This document shows, piece by piece, positions 34,993 through 42,892 of a stretch of DNA of 64,000 bases. The DNA is from Lacticaseibacillus absianus (GTDB taxonomy: Bacteria > Bacillota > Bacilli > Lactobacillales > Lactobacillaceae), in contig NZ_JABEKX010000001.1 of NCBI RefSeq assembly GCF_013407595.1, forward strand, positions 186,001-250,000. Direction: 5' to 3'. Made by a program: the position numbers and the translations under genes. Positions within the stretch are counted from its first letter, which is position 1, and each line of letters starts with the position of its first letter. The notes beneath the pieces were generated by a model. It saw only the letters and a program-made list of their open reading frames with translations, had not been told where the DNA came from and ran no database searches.

Positions 34993-36150
34993 ATGGCGAA
35001 GCGCCACCCGCGCCCGCGTGCGCACCTTGTGACCCAGATCATCGCGTTCCTATTCCTGATCTTCGGGGCCGCCGTCGCACTGTACCCGTTCTACGTCGGG
35101 GCGCTGAACGACATGATCGATAATTATCAGCTCACCAAGGTCGAGCAGGCGAACCGGGCCAGCGGCGCCAAGCGCATGGCGGCGATGGCGGCGGAGAACC
35201 GGCGGCTCAAGCGAGAGGGCCTGAACGCGAACGCCGATCCGTTCACGGGGATGGCGAAGCAACAGAAGGCCGACTTGAACAAGGACATGCTCGGGACCGT
35301 TACGGTGCCCAAGCTGAAGCTGACTGTGCCGTTGTTCCAGACGTTGAGCGAGCAGACCCTGGAAGTCGGGGCCGCCGTCGTCCCGGGAACGTCGATGCCT
35401 GTCGGCGGGGCGAACACGCATACCGTGATCGCCGGGCACCGCGGGCTGGTCGACCGCCGGCTGTTCTCCGACCTCAACCGGGTCCAAAAAGGGGACGTGT
35501 TCGTCCTCAAGGTGTTCAAGAAGCCCCTGGCCTACAAGGTCTTCCGCATCCAGGTCGTCAAGCCCGAGGACACCAGCATCCTGAAGATCGAGCCGGGGCG
35601 CGACCTCGCAACATTGCTGACGTGCACCCCGTACATGGTCAACAGCCACCGGCTGCTAATCACGGGCAAGCGGGTGCCGTACACGGCCAAGGTCGCCAAG
35701 TCCGTCGCCCAAGCCCAAAGCAGCGAGCGCTGGCAGCAGTTGGCGATCTTCGCGGCGGCGCTCGGCGCGCTGGGACTGCTGGTGCTTGCGATGGGCAAGC
35801 GGATCCACACCTTGTTGCTGCGGCGGCACGTGTTCAACCTGCTGTTCTACCGCGTCGACGAGACAGGGCGACCGCTCGCTGGCGTGCGCTACCGGCTGTG
35901 CAAGAAGAACGGTCAGCCACTGTACCGGCGTGGCCAGATGCTTGAGATGACGACAGACGCGGACGGTCAGGGGTTCATCGATCACCTGCCGGGCGGTGTG
36001 TACACGCTCAAGGAGCTGACGCCAGTGCGGCCGTGGGCGGTGCGTGTGGGTAAGAAGAAGCTGCGTCAAGCCAAGATGCGCTTCTACCCGACGAAGGCCC
36101 AGGCGCGCGCGGTGCGTGATGAAGAAGGGCGCTGGGTGATCTGGCGATAA
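34993..36150 (+). CDS. Class C sortase of pilus cluster 1 with extra C-terminal domain
   Basis: This 385-residue pilin-polymerising transpeptidase has an N-terminal membrane helix (13-37) and a lid segment with DPF (82-84). The catalytic residues are His149 (VIAGHRG), Cys211 (TLLTCTP) and Arg220, and a second membrane helix spans about 250-267. After that helix comes an unusual tail of about 105 residues that reads like a SpaA/Cna-B beta domain (YRVDETGRPLAGVRYRL, TDADGQGFIDHLPGGVYTLKEL). By topology this tail should be cytoplasmic. Pilin sortases usually end soon after the second helix. It is the last gene of the operon. Confidence 0.9.
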   Translation: MAKRHPRPRAHLVTQIIAFLFLIFGAAVALYPFYVGALNDMIDNYQLTKVEQANRASGAKRMAAMAAENRRLKREGLNANADPFTGMAKQQKADLNKDMLGTVTVPKLKLTVPLFQTLSEQTLEVGAAVVPGTSMPVGGANTHTVIAGHRGLVDRRLFSDLNRVQKGDVFVLKVFKKPLAYKVFRIQVVKPEDTSILKIEPGRDLATLLTCTPYMVNSHRLLITGKRVPYTAKVAKSVAQAQSSERWQQLAIFAAALGALGLLVLAMGKRIHTLLLRRHVFNLLFYRVDETGRPLAGVRYRLCKKNGQPLYRRGQMLEMTTDADGQGFIDHLPGGVYTLKELTPVRPWAVRVGKKKLRQAKMRFYPTKAQARAVRDEEGRWVIWR

Positions 36151-36161
36151 GGGGCTGGCTC

Positions 36162-36192
36162 AAAGGGGCTGACGTGTGTCAGGCCCCTTTTT
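36162..36192 (+). terminator. Terminator of pilus cluster 1
   Basis: AAAGGGGCTGAC-GTGT-GTCAG-G-CCCCTTT forms a long stem with one bulge, followed by more T. Confidence 0.88.
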
Positions 36193-36520
36193 GCGTGGAA
36201 CGATTTGTGAATTAGTTGTTTTATTTATAAAAAATGTCACAAAATGTAGGGTGTTTTTGGATTTGTTCTCACAAATACAAAAATCATTTTTCGACTGGTG
36301 TAACTTATCTCGGTGACGAATTAATCGCGCAAGGGCGAATAAACCGGCGTCTGGTTATGCGATTCGGTGATCATTTGTTATTTATTGGTAAGGGACTAGT
36401 CTTGACACGCTGAGCCTGTTCTTTATTCCAGGTTTATGATAACGGTTTATTTATGAAGTACGGGTAAAACTATTAATGGTGGGCAGAACGGTAGCTTGAT
36501 TTCACAATTATTTATTGGAG
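36193..36520. other. AT-rich region upstream of pilus cluster 2
   Basis: No gene is seen in these 330 nt. The DNA is strongly AT-rich with A- and T-tracts (for example 36226-36300), like the region before cluster 1, and would suit binding of an Mga-like or other AT-preferring regulator. Confidence 0.5.
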
Positions 36521-36703
36521 TTGTATACAAAGAAATCGAATGCTATATTATCAACGTTGTTTAAAGTCTTCGGGGGAGGACTTTTTGGAGAGTGTAAGGT
36601 TTTGCTGTATTCGTGTACCCTTTGCGTAGTCTTTTTGTGTGCCGACGCCAGTGACCCTTACAATCGATTGAGCGCTTCCCAAGTTATTTGGGAAGCGCTC
36701 TTT
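36521..36703 (+). promoter_or_regulatory. Promoter and pilus leader RNA element 2 with terminator
   Basis: TTGTAT (36521-36526), a 17 nt spacer ending in TGC and TATATT (36544-36549) form the promoter. The leader then has TCTTCGGGGGAGGACTTT (36567-36584), TGTACC (36614-36619) and GTCTTTT (36629-36635) in the same order as leader 1. It ends in a 13 bp hairpin, GAGCGCTTCCCAA-gttat-TTGGGAAGCGCTC, followed by TTT (36670-36703). AAAGTCTTC/GAGGACTTT can form a local hairpin, and AGGACT can instead pair with AGTCTTTT. The start codon of the tip adhesin lies 18 nt after the hairpin. Confidence 0.68.
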
Positions 36704-36720
36704 GTATAAAGGGGGTAAGC

Positions 36721-38976
36721 ATGATCGAGAGACTGGGGCATCACGACCACGGGCAGACGCGCCAGAATCGTCGCCGCCAGCGCCGGCAACACCGGCTGCA
36801 GGCTTGGTTGATGCTGACGATCATCCTTGTGCCATTCCTACAAGTTTTCGGTGCACCGGCCCGACCGACCGCTGCAGGCACGAGTGATATGACGCATGTA
36901 GATAAGGATAATTTTCGGGAGTTTTTCGCGCTTAACGGCGATGCACGCTACGATCCGGTGAGTGGGATCGTGACCTTGACGCCTGACCGTAACGATCAGA
37001 TCGGGGAGTTCTCGCTCAAGACAAAGATCGATATGGGCACGAGCTTCACGCTGACCGGTGAGGTCAACCTCGGCGACCGGACCTCGAGTGAAGGGGGCGC
37101 TGACGGGCTGAGCTTTGCGTTTCACGCCGGTAACACTGATGATATCGGGAATGCCGGCGGGAATCTGGGCCTTGGTGGGCTGCAGCGCGCGACCGGCTTC
37201 AAGCTCGACACCTGGCACAATGATAAGCAGTTGCCGGATAACGGGGTAGATGGTGCGCAGGTCGATCCCAAAGATTCTAACGGGTTCGGCTGGGATGATG
37301 ATCCCAATGGCCAAGACTTTGCACAGTTCGGGGCGTTCGTGACGACGACCAAACAGAAGATCCCGTATCAGCAGCGCAACCGTCGAAGCCGAGACGTTCA
37401 GCGGTGGTGGGCACAGACCGATATGGGCAGTGCACAAGCGCTGAAGCCTGAGGACCTGGACAATGCCTTCCACCCGTTCGTCATCAGCTACGAGGGGAAA
37501 AAGCAGGAGCTGACCATTAAATACACCGAGTCCGACGGCAATGTCATGACGTGGTCGAAGCAGATCGACCACGTTGACCCGGCGATGGCGATGATCGTCA
37601 GCGCCTCCACGGGGAGCGCCAAGAACCTGCAACAGTTCAAGATCACCAGCTTTGACTTCAAGCAGGCGGCGACGGTCGACGTGAAGTACGTGGACACCAA
37701 GGGCAACCAACTGGCAGTCGGGACCCCGACTTATCCAGACGGGCCATACGTCGACCATGACTACGCGACGACGTACCCAGAGACGATCCAGACGGACGAC
37801 GGCACGTATTCGTACTTGAAGCCGAGCGATGGCAGCTTTCCAGGGCTTGCGCTCAGCCTGCCGACCAATGGGACCCTGGCCGATCCAGGGTTCAACGGTA
37901 CGGTCATCTACGTCTACACGAAGGGGATCCAGGTCAGCGGCCAGAAGCGCTGGCTCGACAACGACGATGCCTACGAGACGCGGCCGGAGACGCTGACCTT
38001 CCGGCTGCGACAGAATGGTCAACCCTTCCGCGAGACGACGACGAATGAGGCGGCCGGCTGGCGGTACGCGTTCGATAACTTACCGGAGGAAGACGCCAGC
38101 GGCCAACCCTACCACTACACGGTCGACGAGGTCAGCGTGCCGGGCTATCAGACGACGCGGTCGGGAAATGACTTCACGAACACGCTGGTCGGCACGACGG
38201 CGGTCACGGTGCATAAGACCTGGGCGGACGCGGCCGATCAAGACCGGCTGCGGCCGGCGCAGGTGACGGTGGCCTTGTTGGCCAACGGAACGCCGAGCGA
38301 CACTGTGCAGCTGAATTCGGGCAACGGGTGGCAGGCGACCTTCGGGGGGCTTGCGAAGTACGACGCCACGGGGCGCTTGATCACGTACACCGTGCGCGAA
38401 TCCACGGTCGCCGGCTACACCGCGACGTACGCGACGACCCCAGATGAGGCCGGTGGCACCATGACCGAGATCACGAACACGCACACGCCTGAACCGGTGC
38501 TCCACCTGCAGGTCATCAAGACAGACCCGCAAGGCCACCGATTGACGGATGCCGAGTTTGCCCTGACCGGGCCTGATGCAGATGAGACGGTCAAGACGAC
38601 ACTGGCGGCAACGCCGTTCACCACGACGCTGCGCGCCAAGCAGACATACACGGTCAAGGAAACGCAGGCGCCGGCTGGCTACCAGCGCAACAAGACGCGC
38701 GCCAAGATCACCGTGAACGACGCCGGCACAGTGCCGACCGTCACGCTGGTCGATCAGGCCGGCAAGGGAATCAATGCGACGACCGATTACACCTATACGT
38801 ATGACGCGGAGAAGCGCACCCTGACCCTGACCGTCACCGACCAGCCGCAGACGGTCCTGCCGCACACCGGCGGTCCCGGCTCGCGGGCGACGCTACCAAC
38901 GGCGCTCGCGCTGCTCGGGCTGGCGGTCGGCTTGGCCGGGCTGGGCTGGCGCCGCAGACGGGAGGTGCGCGCATGA
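36721..38976 (+). CDS. L-type lectin pilus tip adhesin of cluster 2, LPHTG
   Basis: This 751-residue adhesin begins with a basic signal peptide (RRQRRQHRLQAWLMLTIILVPFLQVFGAPA). A bacterial L-type (legume-like) lectin domain follows, about 50-320 (GADGLSFAFHAGN, GLGGLQRATGFKLDTWHN, FAQFGAFVTTT). A MucBP-like domain (VDVKYVDTKGNQLAVGTPTY) comes next, then two Cna-B domains (SGQKRWLDNDDAYETRPETLTFRL; TVHKTWADAADQDRLRP) and a SpaA domain (ETQAPAGYQ). It ends in LPHTG (713-717) with a membrane helix. AAAGGGGGT precedes the ATG. It is likely the glycan-binding pilus tip. The next gene overlaps by four bases. Confidence 0.88.
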   Translation: MIERLGHHDHGQTRQNRRRQRRQHRLQAWLMLTIILVPFLQVFGAPARPTAAGTSDMTHVDKDNFREFFALNGDARYDPVSGIVTLTPDRNDQIGEFSLKTKIDMGTSFTLTGEVNLGDRTSSEGGADGLSFAFHAGNTDDIGNAGGNLGLGGLQRATGFKLDTWHNDKQLPDNGVDGAQVDPKDSNGFGWDDDPNGQDFAQFGAFVTTTKQKIPYQQRNRRSRDVQRWWAQTDMGSAQALKPEDLDNAFHPFVISYEGKKQELTIKYTESDGNVMTWSKQIDHVDPAMAMIVSASTGSAKNLQQFKITSFDFKQAATVDVKYVDTKGNQLAVGTPTYPDGPYVDHDYATTYPETIQTDDGTYSYLKPSDGSFPGLALSLPTNGTLADPGFNGTVIYVYTKGIQVSGQKRWLDNDDAYETRPETLTFRLRQNGQPFRETTTNEAAGWRYAFDNLPEEDASGQPYHYTVDEVSVPGYQTTRSGNDFTNTLVGTTAVTVHKTWADAADQDRLRPAQVTVALLANGTPSDTVQLNSGNGWQATFGGLAKYDATGRLITYTVRESTVAGYTATYATTPDEAGGTMTEITNTHTPEPVLHLQVIKTDPQGHRLTDAEFALTGPDADETVKTTLAATPFTTTLRAKQTYTVKETQAPAGYQRNKTRAKITVNDAGTVPTVTLVDQAGKGINATTDYTYTYDAEKRTLTLTVTDQPQTVLPHTGGPGSRATLPTALALLGLAVGLAGLGWRRRREVRA

Positions 38977-40424
38977 CGAAGCGACTGATGAAGTTACTCG
39001 GCGGCCTGCTCGGCCTGCTCGCGCTGGTCGTCGGGCTCGCTCAGGCGCAGCCGGTCCAGGCGCGCAGCACGAAGACGGTCGAAGTCGTCTTGCACAAGCT
39101 GCTGTTCGACGGCGAGATGCCGGCGCAGCAACGCAACGACGGGCAGGCCGAACCGAACTTCGGTGAGGTCGGCCAGCCGCTGAACGGGGTCACGTTCACC
39201 GCCTACGACGTCTCCGCGGCGTTCTGGGCGGCGGTGGCCGCCGACCCGGCGCATGATGTCGCCGCGGCGCAGGCCAAACTGGCGGCAGATACGGCCCAGC
39301 CGCGCACCGCGCCGGTCGCCCGGGCGGTCACCGCTGGGGCCGGTGAAGCGGACTTTGCCGCCTTGCCGCTACACCACGGCAAGCACTACGCGGTCTACCT
39401 GTTCAAGGAGACCGGTGCACCGGCAGGGATCACGGCTAGCCAGGATCTGGTGGTCGTGCTACCGGGGCCGGCAAGCGGCAAGGTGCAGTCACGGTTGGAC
39501 CTTTTTCCGAAAAATCGGATGACGGCCGGCTACGCGACGATCGATAAGACGATCACCAACGGCCAGACGAGCTTTAGCTACGGCGAGGCGATCCCGTACC
39601 AGATCCAGGTCAAGGTGCCGGCCAATATCGGTGCGCTGACCCGCTTCGTGGTCACGGACACCGCAGATGCCCGGCTGGCGCGCCGCGGCCAGCTGCACGT
39701 GGCGATCGGCGGGCACGCGCTGACAGGCGCCTACCAGACGACGTTGCCGGATGTACACCGCTTCACGCTGACCTTCGATCCGGCTAAGCTGATCGCGTAC
39801 GCGAACCAGACGCTCACGATCACGTACCGGATGCAGATCGACGCTGGCGCTGCGCCGGACGCGCCGCTGGTCAACCGAACGACGCTCTACCCGGGCACCG
39901 CCGCCCCGCAGACGGACACCGCAGTGGTGCTCACCGGTGGCAAGCGGTTCGTGAAGGTCGACGCCAAGCACCACGCGACCACGCTGACTGGGGCGACCTT
40001 CGCCGTGCGCAATGCGGCGGGGGCCTACCTGGTGCGCGGCACCGATGGTTGGCAGTGGCGCCGGAGTGGGAATCCGACGCACACAGCGGGTCTGTACACG
40101 CTTCGCTCGGACGCGCAAGGGCGGTTCGCCGTCGCGGGCTTGAAGGCCGGCGCTTACCAGCTGGTCGAAGTGCAGCCTCCGGCGCATTACCTGCGCAGTC
40201 GCCAGGCGATCCCGTTCGCGGTGGTCGCCGGGGAATACACGCGCGGCCAGACCACGCCGTATGTCGTGGTCAACGTGCACGCACCGGCGACGCCAAGGCG
40301 GCCGAACATCTGGGGCCACCTGCCGCAGACCGGCGGCGAGTGGGCCGCGTGGCTCTCACTACTGGGCATTATCCTGATCGCGCTGCTGACGGTGATCAGA
40401 GTCAAAACCAAACAAGCAAACTAG
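38973..40424 (+). CDS. Ancillary pilin of cluster 2, LPQTG
   Basis: This 483-residue pilin has a signal peptide (LMKLLGGLLGLLALVVGLAQAQPVQA), a first domain ending in a pilin-like LDLFPKNRM, and a central isopeptide domain (SYGEAIPYQIQVKVPA). A SpaA-like C-terminal domain has an E-box variant (YQLVEVQPPAHYL), and HLPQTGG with a membrane helix ends the protein. The start is ATGA overlapping the tip gene, with GGGAGGT upstream. It precedes the major pilin by 20 nt. The FPKN lysine means it might itself be polymerised, so tip-to-shaft connector or basal pilin are both possible. Confidence 0.82.
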   Translation: MTKRLMKLLGGLLGLLALVVGLAQAQPVQARSTKTVEVVLHKLLFDGEMPAQQRNDGQAEPNFGEVGQPLNGVTFTAYDVSAAFWAAVAADPAHDVAAAQAKLAADTAQPRTAPVARAVTAGAGEADFAALPLHHGKHYAVYLFKETGAPAGITASQDLVVVLPGPASGKVQSRLDLFPKNRMTAGYATIDKTITNGQTSFSYGEAIPYQIQVKVPANIGALTRFVVTDTADARLARRGQLHVAIGGHALTGAYQTTLPDVHRFTLTFDPAKLIAYANQTLTITYRMQIDAGAAPDAPLVNRTTLYPGTAAPQTDTAVVLTGGKRFVKVDAKHHATTLTGATFAVRNAAGAYLVRGTDGWQWRRSGNPTHTAGLYTLRSDAQGRFAVAGLKAGAYQLVEVQPPAHYLRSRQAIPFAVVAGEYTRGQTTPYVVVNVHAPATPRRPNIWGHLPQTGGEWAAWLSLLGIILIALLTVIRVKTKQAN

Positions 40425-40444
40425 GGGAATAAGGGAGAAAGCTA

Positions 40445-41548
40445 ATGAACAAGACATTTTTGAAGAAGGCGCTGACGCTGGTCGGGGCCGCGATCTTGGC
40501 ACTGCCACTGGCGCTGAGCGCGAACACCGTTCAGGCTGACACGACGGGCACGCAGAACGTCATCGTGACGAAGTACGGGTTCAAGAGTGACGAAGACGAG
40601 GCCGCCTCGAACGAAGTCGGGCTGGACGAACCGGGACAGGCGCATGATGGCAACGCCCCGAAGTTGGCCGGGGCCGAGTTCACGGTCTACAACGTGACGA
40701 CCGCGTACTGGCAGTACGTGAAGGACAATGGGTTGACCGGCCAGGACCAAGACACGCTGTCGACAACGATCAACGCGGCCGCGAGTCAGCTGCGTGACGG
40801 GGCAAAGCTTGCAGCTGATCCGCAGACTACCGACGCGAACGGTCAGGCAACCTTTGCGGACCTGCCCCAGTACACCGACGGGCAGCCATCGGTCTACGTT
40901 TTTGCCGAAACGAAGACGCCGGAAGGTTACCAGGCAGACAAAGACTTTGTCGTGTCTCTGCCATACGGTGATGGCCAACAAGACGTCAAAGTTTTCCCGA
41001 AGAACTTGTTCGACGAGAACGCCAAGCTGTCGCTGAAGTTCAAGAAGGTCGACGCGAACGCGACCAAGACCACACTGGCCGATGCTGAGTTCTACATCAC
41101 CCGCACGGGTGCGGACGGCAAGCTCTACGCGAAGGTCGCGAATGCCAACGATCAGACGACCCTACAGGACGTTGAATGGGTCGCCCAAGCAGACGCCACC
41201 ACCTTCAAGACCGGCGCAGACGGGCTGTTCGGGTTCACCGCGTACACGGAATCGACCGTCAACGGCGCACTTCACGGTCTGACCCAGAAGTCTGGCGTCT
41301 CCTATACGGTCGAAGAGGTCACGGCGCCTGAAGGCTACAACAAGGACGCGCAGATCAACGGTAAGGACGCGACGACGGTCGAGAACCACGCCGCCAAGGG
41401 CGCAGACGTGGTGATCCCAGTCACCGATACGCCAGAAGGCATCCTGCCACACACCGGTGGGGCCGGGATCGTTGCCTTCGTTGTCCTCGGCGCGGCCCTG
41501 CTCGTGCTGGGTGGCGTGGCGTATAACAAGCGTCGGGCGAACTTCTAA
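40445..41548 (+). CDS. Major (shaft) pilin of cluster 2, LPHTG
   Basis: This 367-residue pilin has a signal peptide (KKALTLVGAAILALPLALSANTVQA), an N-terminal domain ending in VKVFPKN with K186 as the likely cross-linking lysine, a C-terminal isopeptide domain with E-box YTVEEVTAPEGY, and LPHTG (334-338) plus a membrane helix. It is shorter than the cluster 1 shaft pilin and shares its HTG-type sorting signal. GGGAGA precedes the start. A terminator-like hairpin lies between it and the sortase gene. Confidence 0.9.
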   Translation: MNKTFLKKALTLVGAAILALPLALSANTVQADTTGTQNVIVTKYGFKSDEDEAASNEVGLDEPGQAHDGNAPKLAGAEFTVYNVTTAYWQYVKDNGLTGQDQDTLSTTINAAASQLRDGAKLAADPQTTDANGQATFADLPQYTDGQPSVYVFAETKTPEGYQADKDFVVSLPYGDGQQDVKVFPKNLFDENAKLSLKFKKVDANATKTTLADAEFYITRTGADGKLYAKVANANDQTTLQDVEWVAQADATTFKTGADGLFGFTAYTESTVNGALHGLTQKSGVSYTVEEVTAPEGYNKDAQINGKDATTVENHAAKGADVVIPVTDTPEGILPHTGGAGIVAFVVLGAALLVLGGVAYNKRRANF

Positions 41549-41565
41549 GCAACTGTCATGCCGAG

Positions 41566-41593
41566 ATCGGGGCGTTCACGACGCCTCGATTTT
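41566..41593 (+). terminator. Intra-operon hairpin between major pilin and sortase, cluster 2
   Basis: ATCGGGGCGT-TCACG-ACGCCTCGAT is a 10 bp stem with one wobble, followed by TTTG. It mirrors the hairpin at 34940 in cluster 1. Confidence 0.7.
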
Positions 41594-41608
41594 GTGCTAG
41601 AGGAACTT

Positions 41609-42688
41609 ATGCGCAATCAGCCAAAAAAACCGCTCGGGGTGATCGACCTCGTGATCGTCGTGCTGATCGTGGCGGGGCTGGGCGTGCTCGCCTACCCGTT
41701 CGTCAGCGACGCGGTCGTGTCCTACAAGAACCAGCAGGTGATCGACCGCTACCAGGTGCGCGAGACGCGCAAGAATCAGGCGGCCCTGCAACGTGACTAT
41801 CAGGCCTATCAGGCGCGCAACAGGGCGATGGCGGCAGCCACTGCACCGGGCGTCAGTGGCTTCAACGCGGCGGTCAACGCGCAGGGCACGGCTAAGGCCG
41901 ATGCCCAGCGTGACCAGAAGAAGCTCACCAACGAGACGATCGCCCAGCTGACCATCCCGAAGATCGGGGTCAGCCTGCCGGTGTTCGACCACACGACGGA
42001 CTGGCTCCTGCAATTCGGGGCGTGCCTGCTGGATGGGACCAGCTATCCGACTGGCGGAGCTGGCACCCATGCGGTGATCTCGGGTCACCGCGGCCTGCCC
42101 AACGCCGAGCTGTTCACCCGGCTGCCTGAGCTGGCGGTCGGCGACAAATTCTTCATCAAGATCGGCAGCAAGCGCCTGGCCTACCAGGTGTTCAAGCGTA
42201 CGGTGATCGAGCCGACCGACGTCAGCAAGCTCACGGTGCGTCCGGGCCAGGACTTGGTCACGCTGATGACCTGCACGCCGTACATGATCAACTCGCAGCG
42301 CTTGTTGATCACCGGGCGGCGCGTGCCGTTCACGCAGGCCGACGCCCGCGCTGCGGACCGGGCGACGTGGTGGAACAAGCTGAAGTTGTTCGTGTGGGCG
42401 TTGGCCGCACTTTTGCTGCTGGCCGTGATCGCCTGGCTGATCCGGGGGCTGATGATCGGCCGGACACGCTACCGGCTGGTGCTGCCACCCGATGCGACCA
42501 CGGCGGTCGTTCGCCGCGGGCGGCGGCAGCGCACGCTGACACCAGACGCGCAAGGCCGGTTTGACGTGCAGCTGCCGGGCGACCGGTACCGTGTGACGGT
42601 GACCACGCCGACGGGCCCACGGCACTACCGGGCGGTCATTCGCCACCGCCGAGACCATCAATTCGGGCTGCGCTTGACGCGCCGTTAG
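41609..42688 (+). CDS. Class C sortase of pilus cluster 2
   Basis: This 359-residue sortase has an N-terminal membrane helix (10-30), catalytic His160 (VISGHRG), Cys222 (TLMTCTP) and Arg231, and a second membrane helix at about 248-270. ATG 41609 behind AGAGGAA is preferred, because a further start at 41558 lies before the hairpin at 41566-41590. The lid region (TAPGVSGFNAAVN) lacks the usual DPW/DPF motif. After the second helix a basic beta-rich tail of about 85 residues follows (VVRRGRRQRTLTPDAQGRFDVQLPGDRYRVTV), similar in layout to the tail of the cluster 1 sortase. Confidence 0.9.
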   Translation: MRNQPKKPLGVIDLVIVVLIVAGLGVLAYPFVSDAVVSYKNQQVIDRYQVRETRKNQAALQRDYQAYQARNRAMAAATAPGVSGFNAAVNAQGTAKADAQRDQKKLTNETIAQLTIPKIGVSLPVFDHTTDWLLQFGACLLDGTSYPTGGAGTHAVISGHRGLPNAELFTRLPELAVGDKFFIKIGSKRLAYQVFKRTVIEPTDVSKLTVRPGQDLVTLMTCTPYMINSQRLLITGRRVPFTQADARAADRATWWNKLKLFVWALAALLLLAVIAWLIRGLMIGRTRYRLVLPPDATTAVVRRGRRQRTLTPDAQGRFDVQLPGDRYRVTVTTPTGPRHYRAVIRHRRDHQFGLRLTRR

Positions 42689-42700
42689 TCCCACCAAGAG

Positions 42701-42731
42701 ACGCGACACGACTACACGTGTCGCGTTTTTT
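42701..42731 (+). terminator. Terminator of pilus cluster 2
   Basis: ACGCGACACG-ACTACA-CGTGTCGCGT is a perfect 10 bp stem followed by six T. Confidence 0.92.
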
Positions 42732-42892
42732 GGCCCATTGAGGCGGTGCGCACGGTTGATCAGATTAGTGAGTTAAAACCGAGCGTCGCCGCTCGGGGCT
42801 TGGGCGGGCGTGACGGCCAGACTAAGCCATCGTTGCACAGGTAAACATCGTGTCGGCCGGGTACCGGTCGACAGATCTGGGGGGATAATCAG

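Noticed and set aside
36515-36709. 64-codon frame over the cluster 2 leader
   Set aside because: It spans the -10 element and the terminator hairpin, so it cannot be made from the predicted transcript, and it has no ribosome site.
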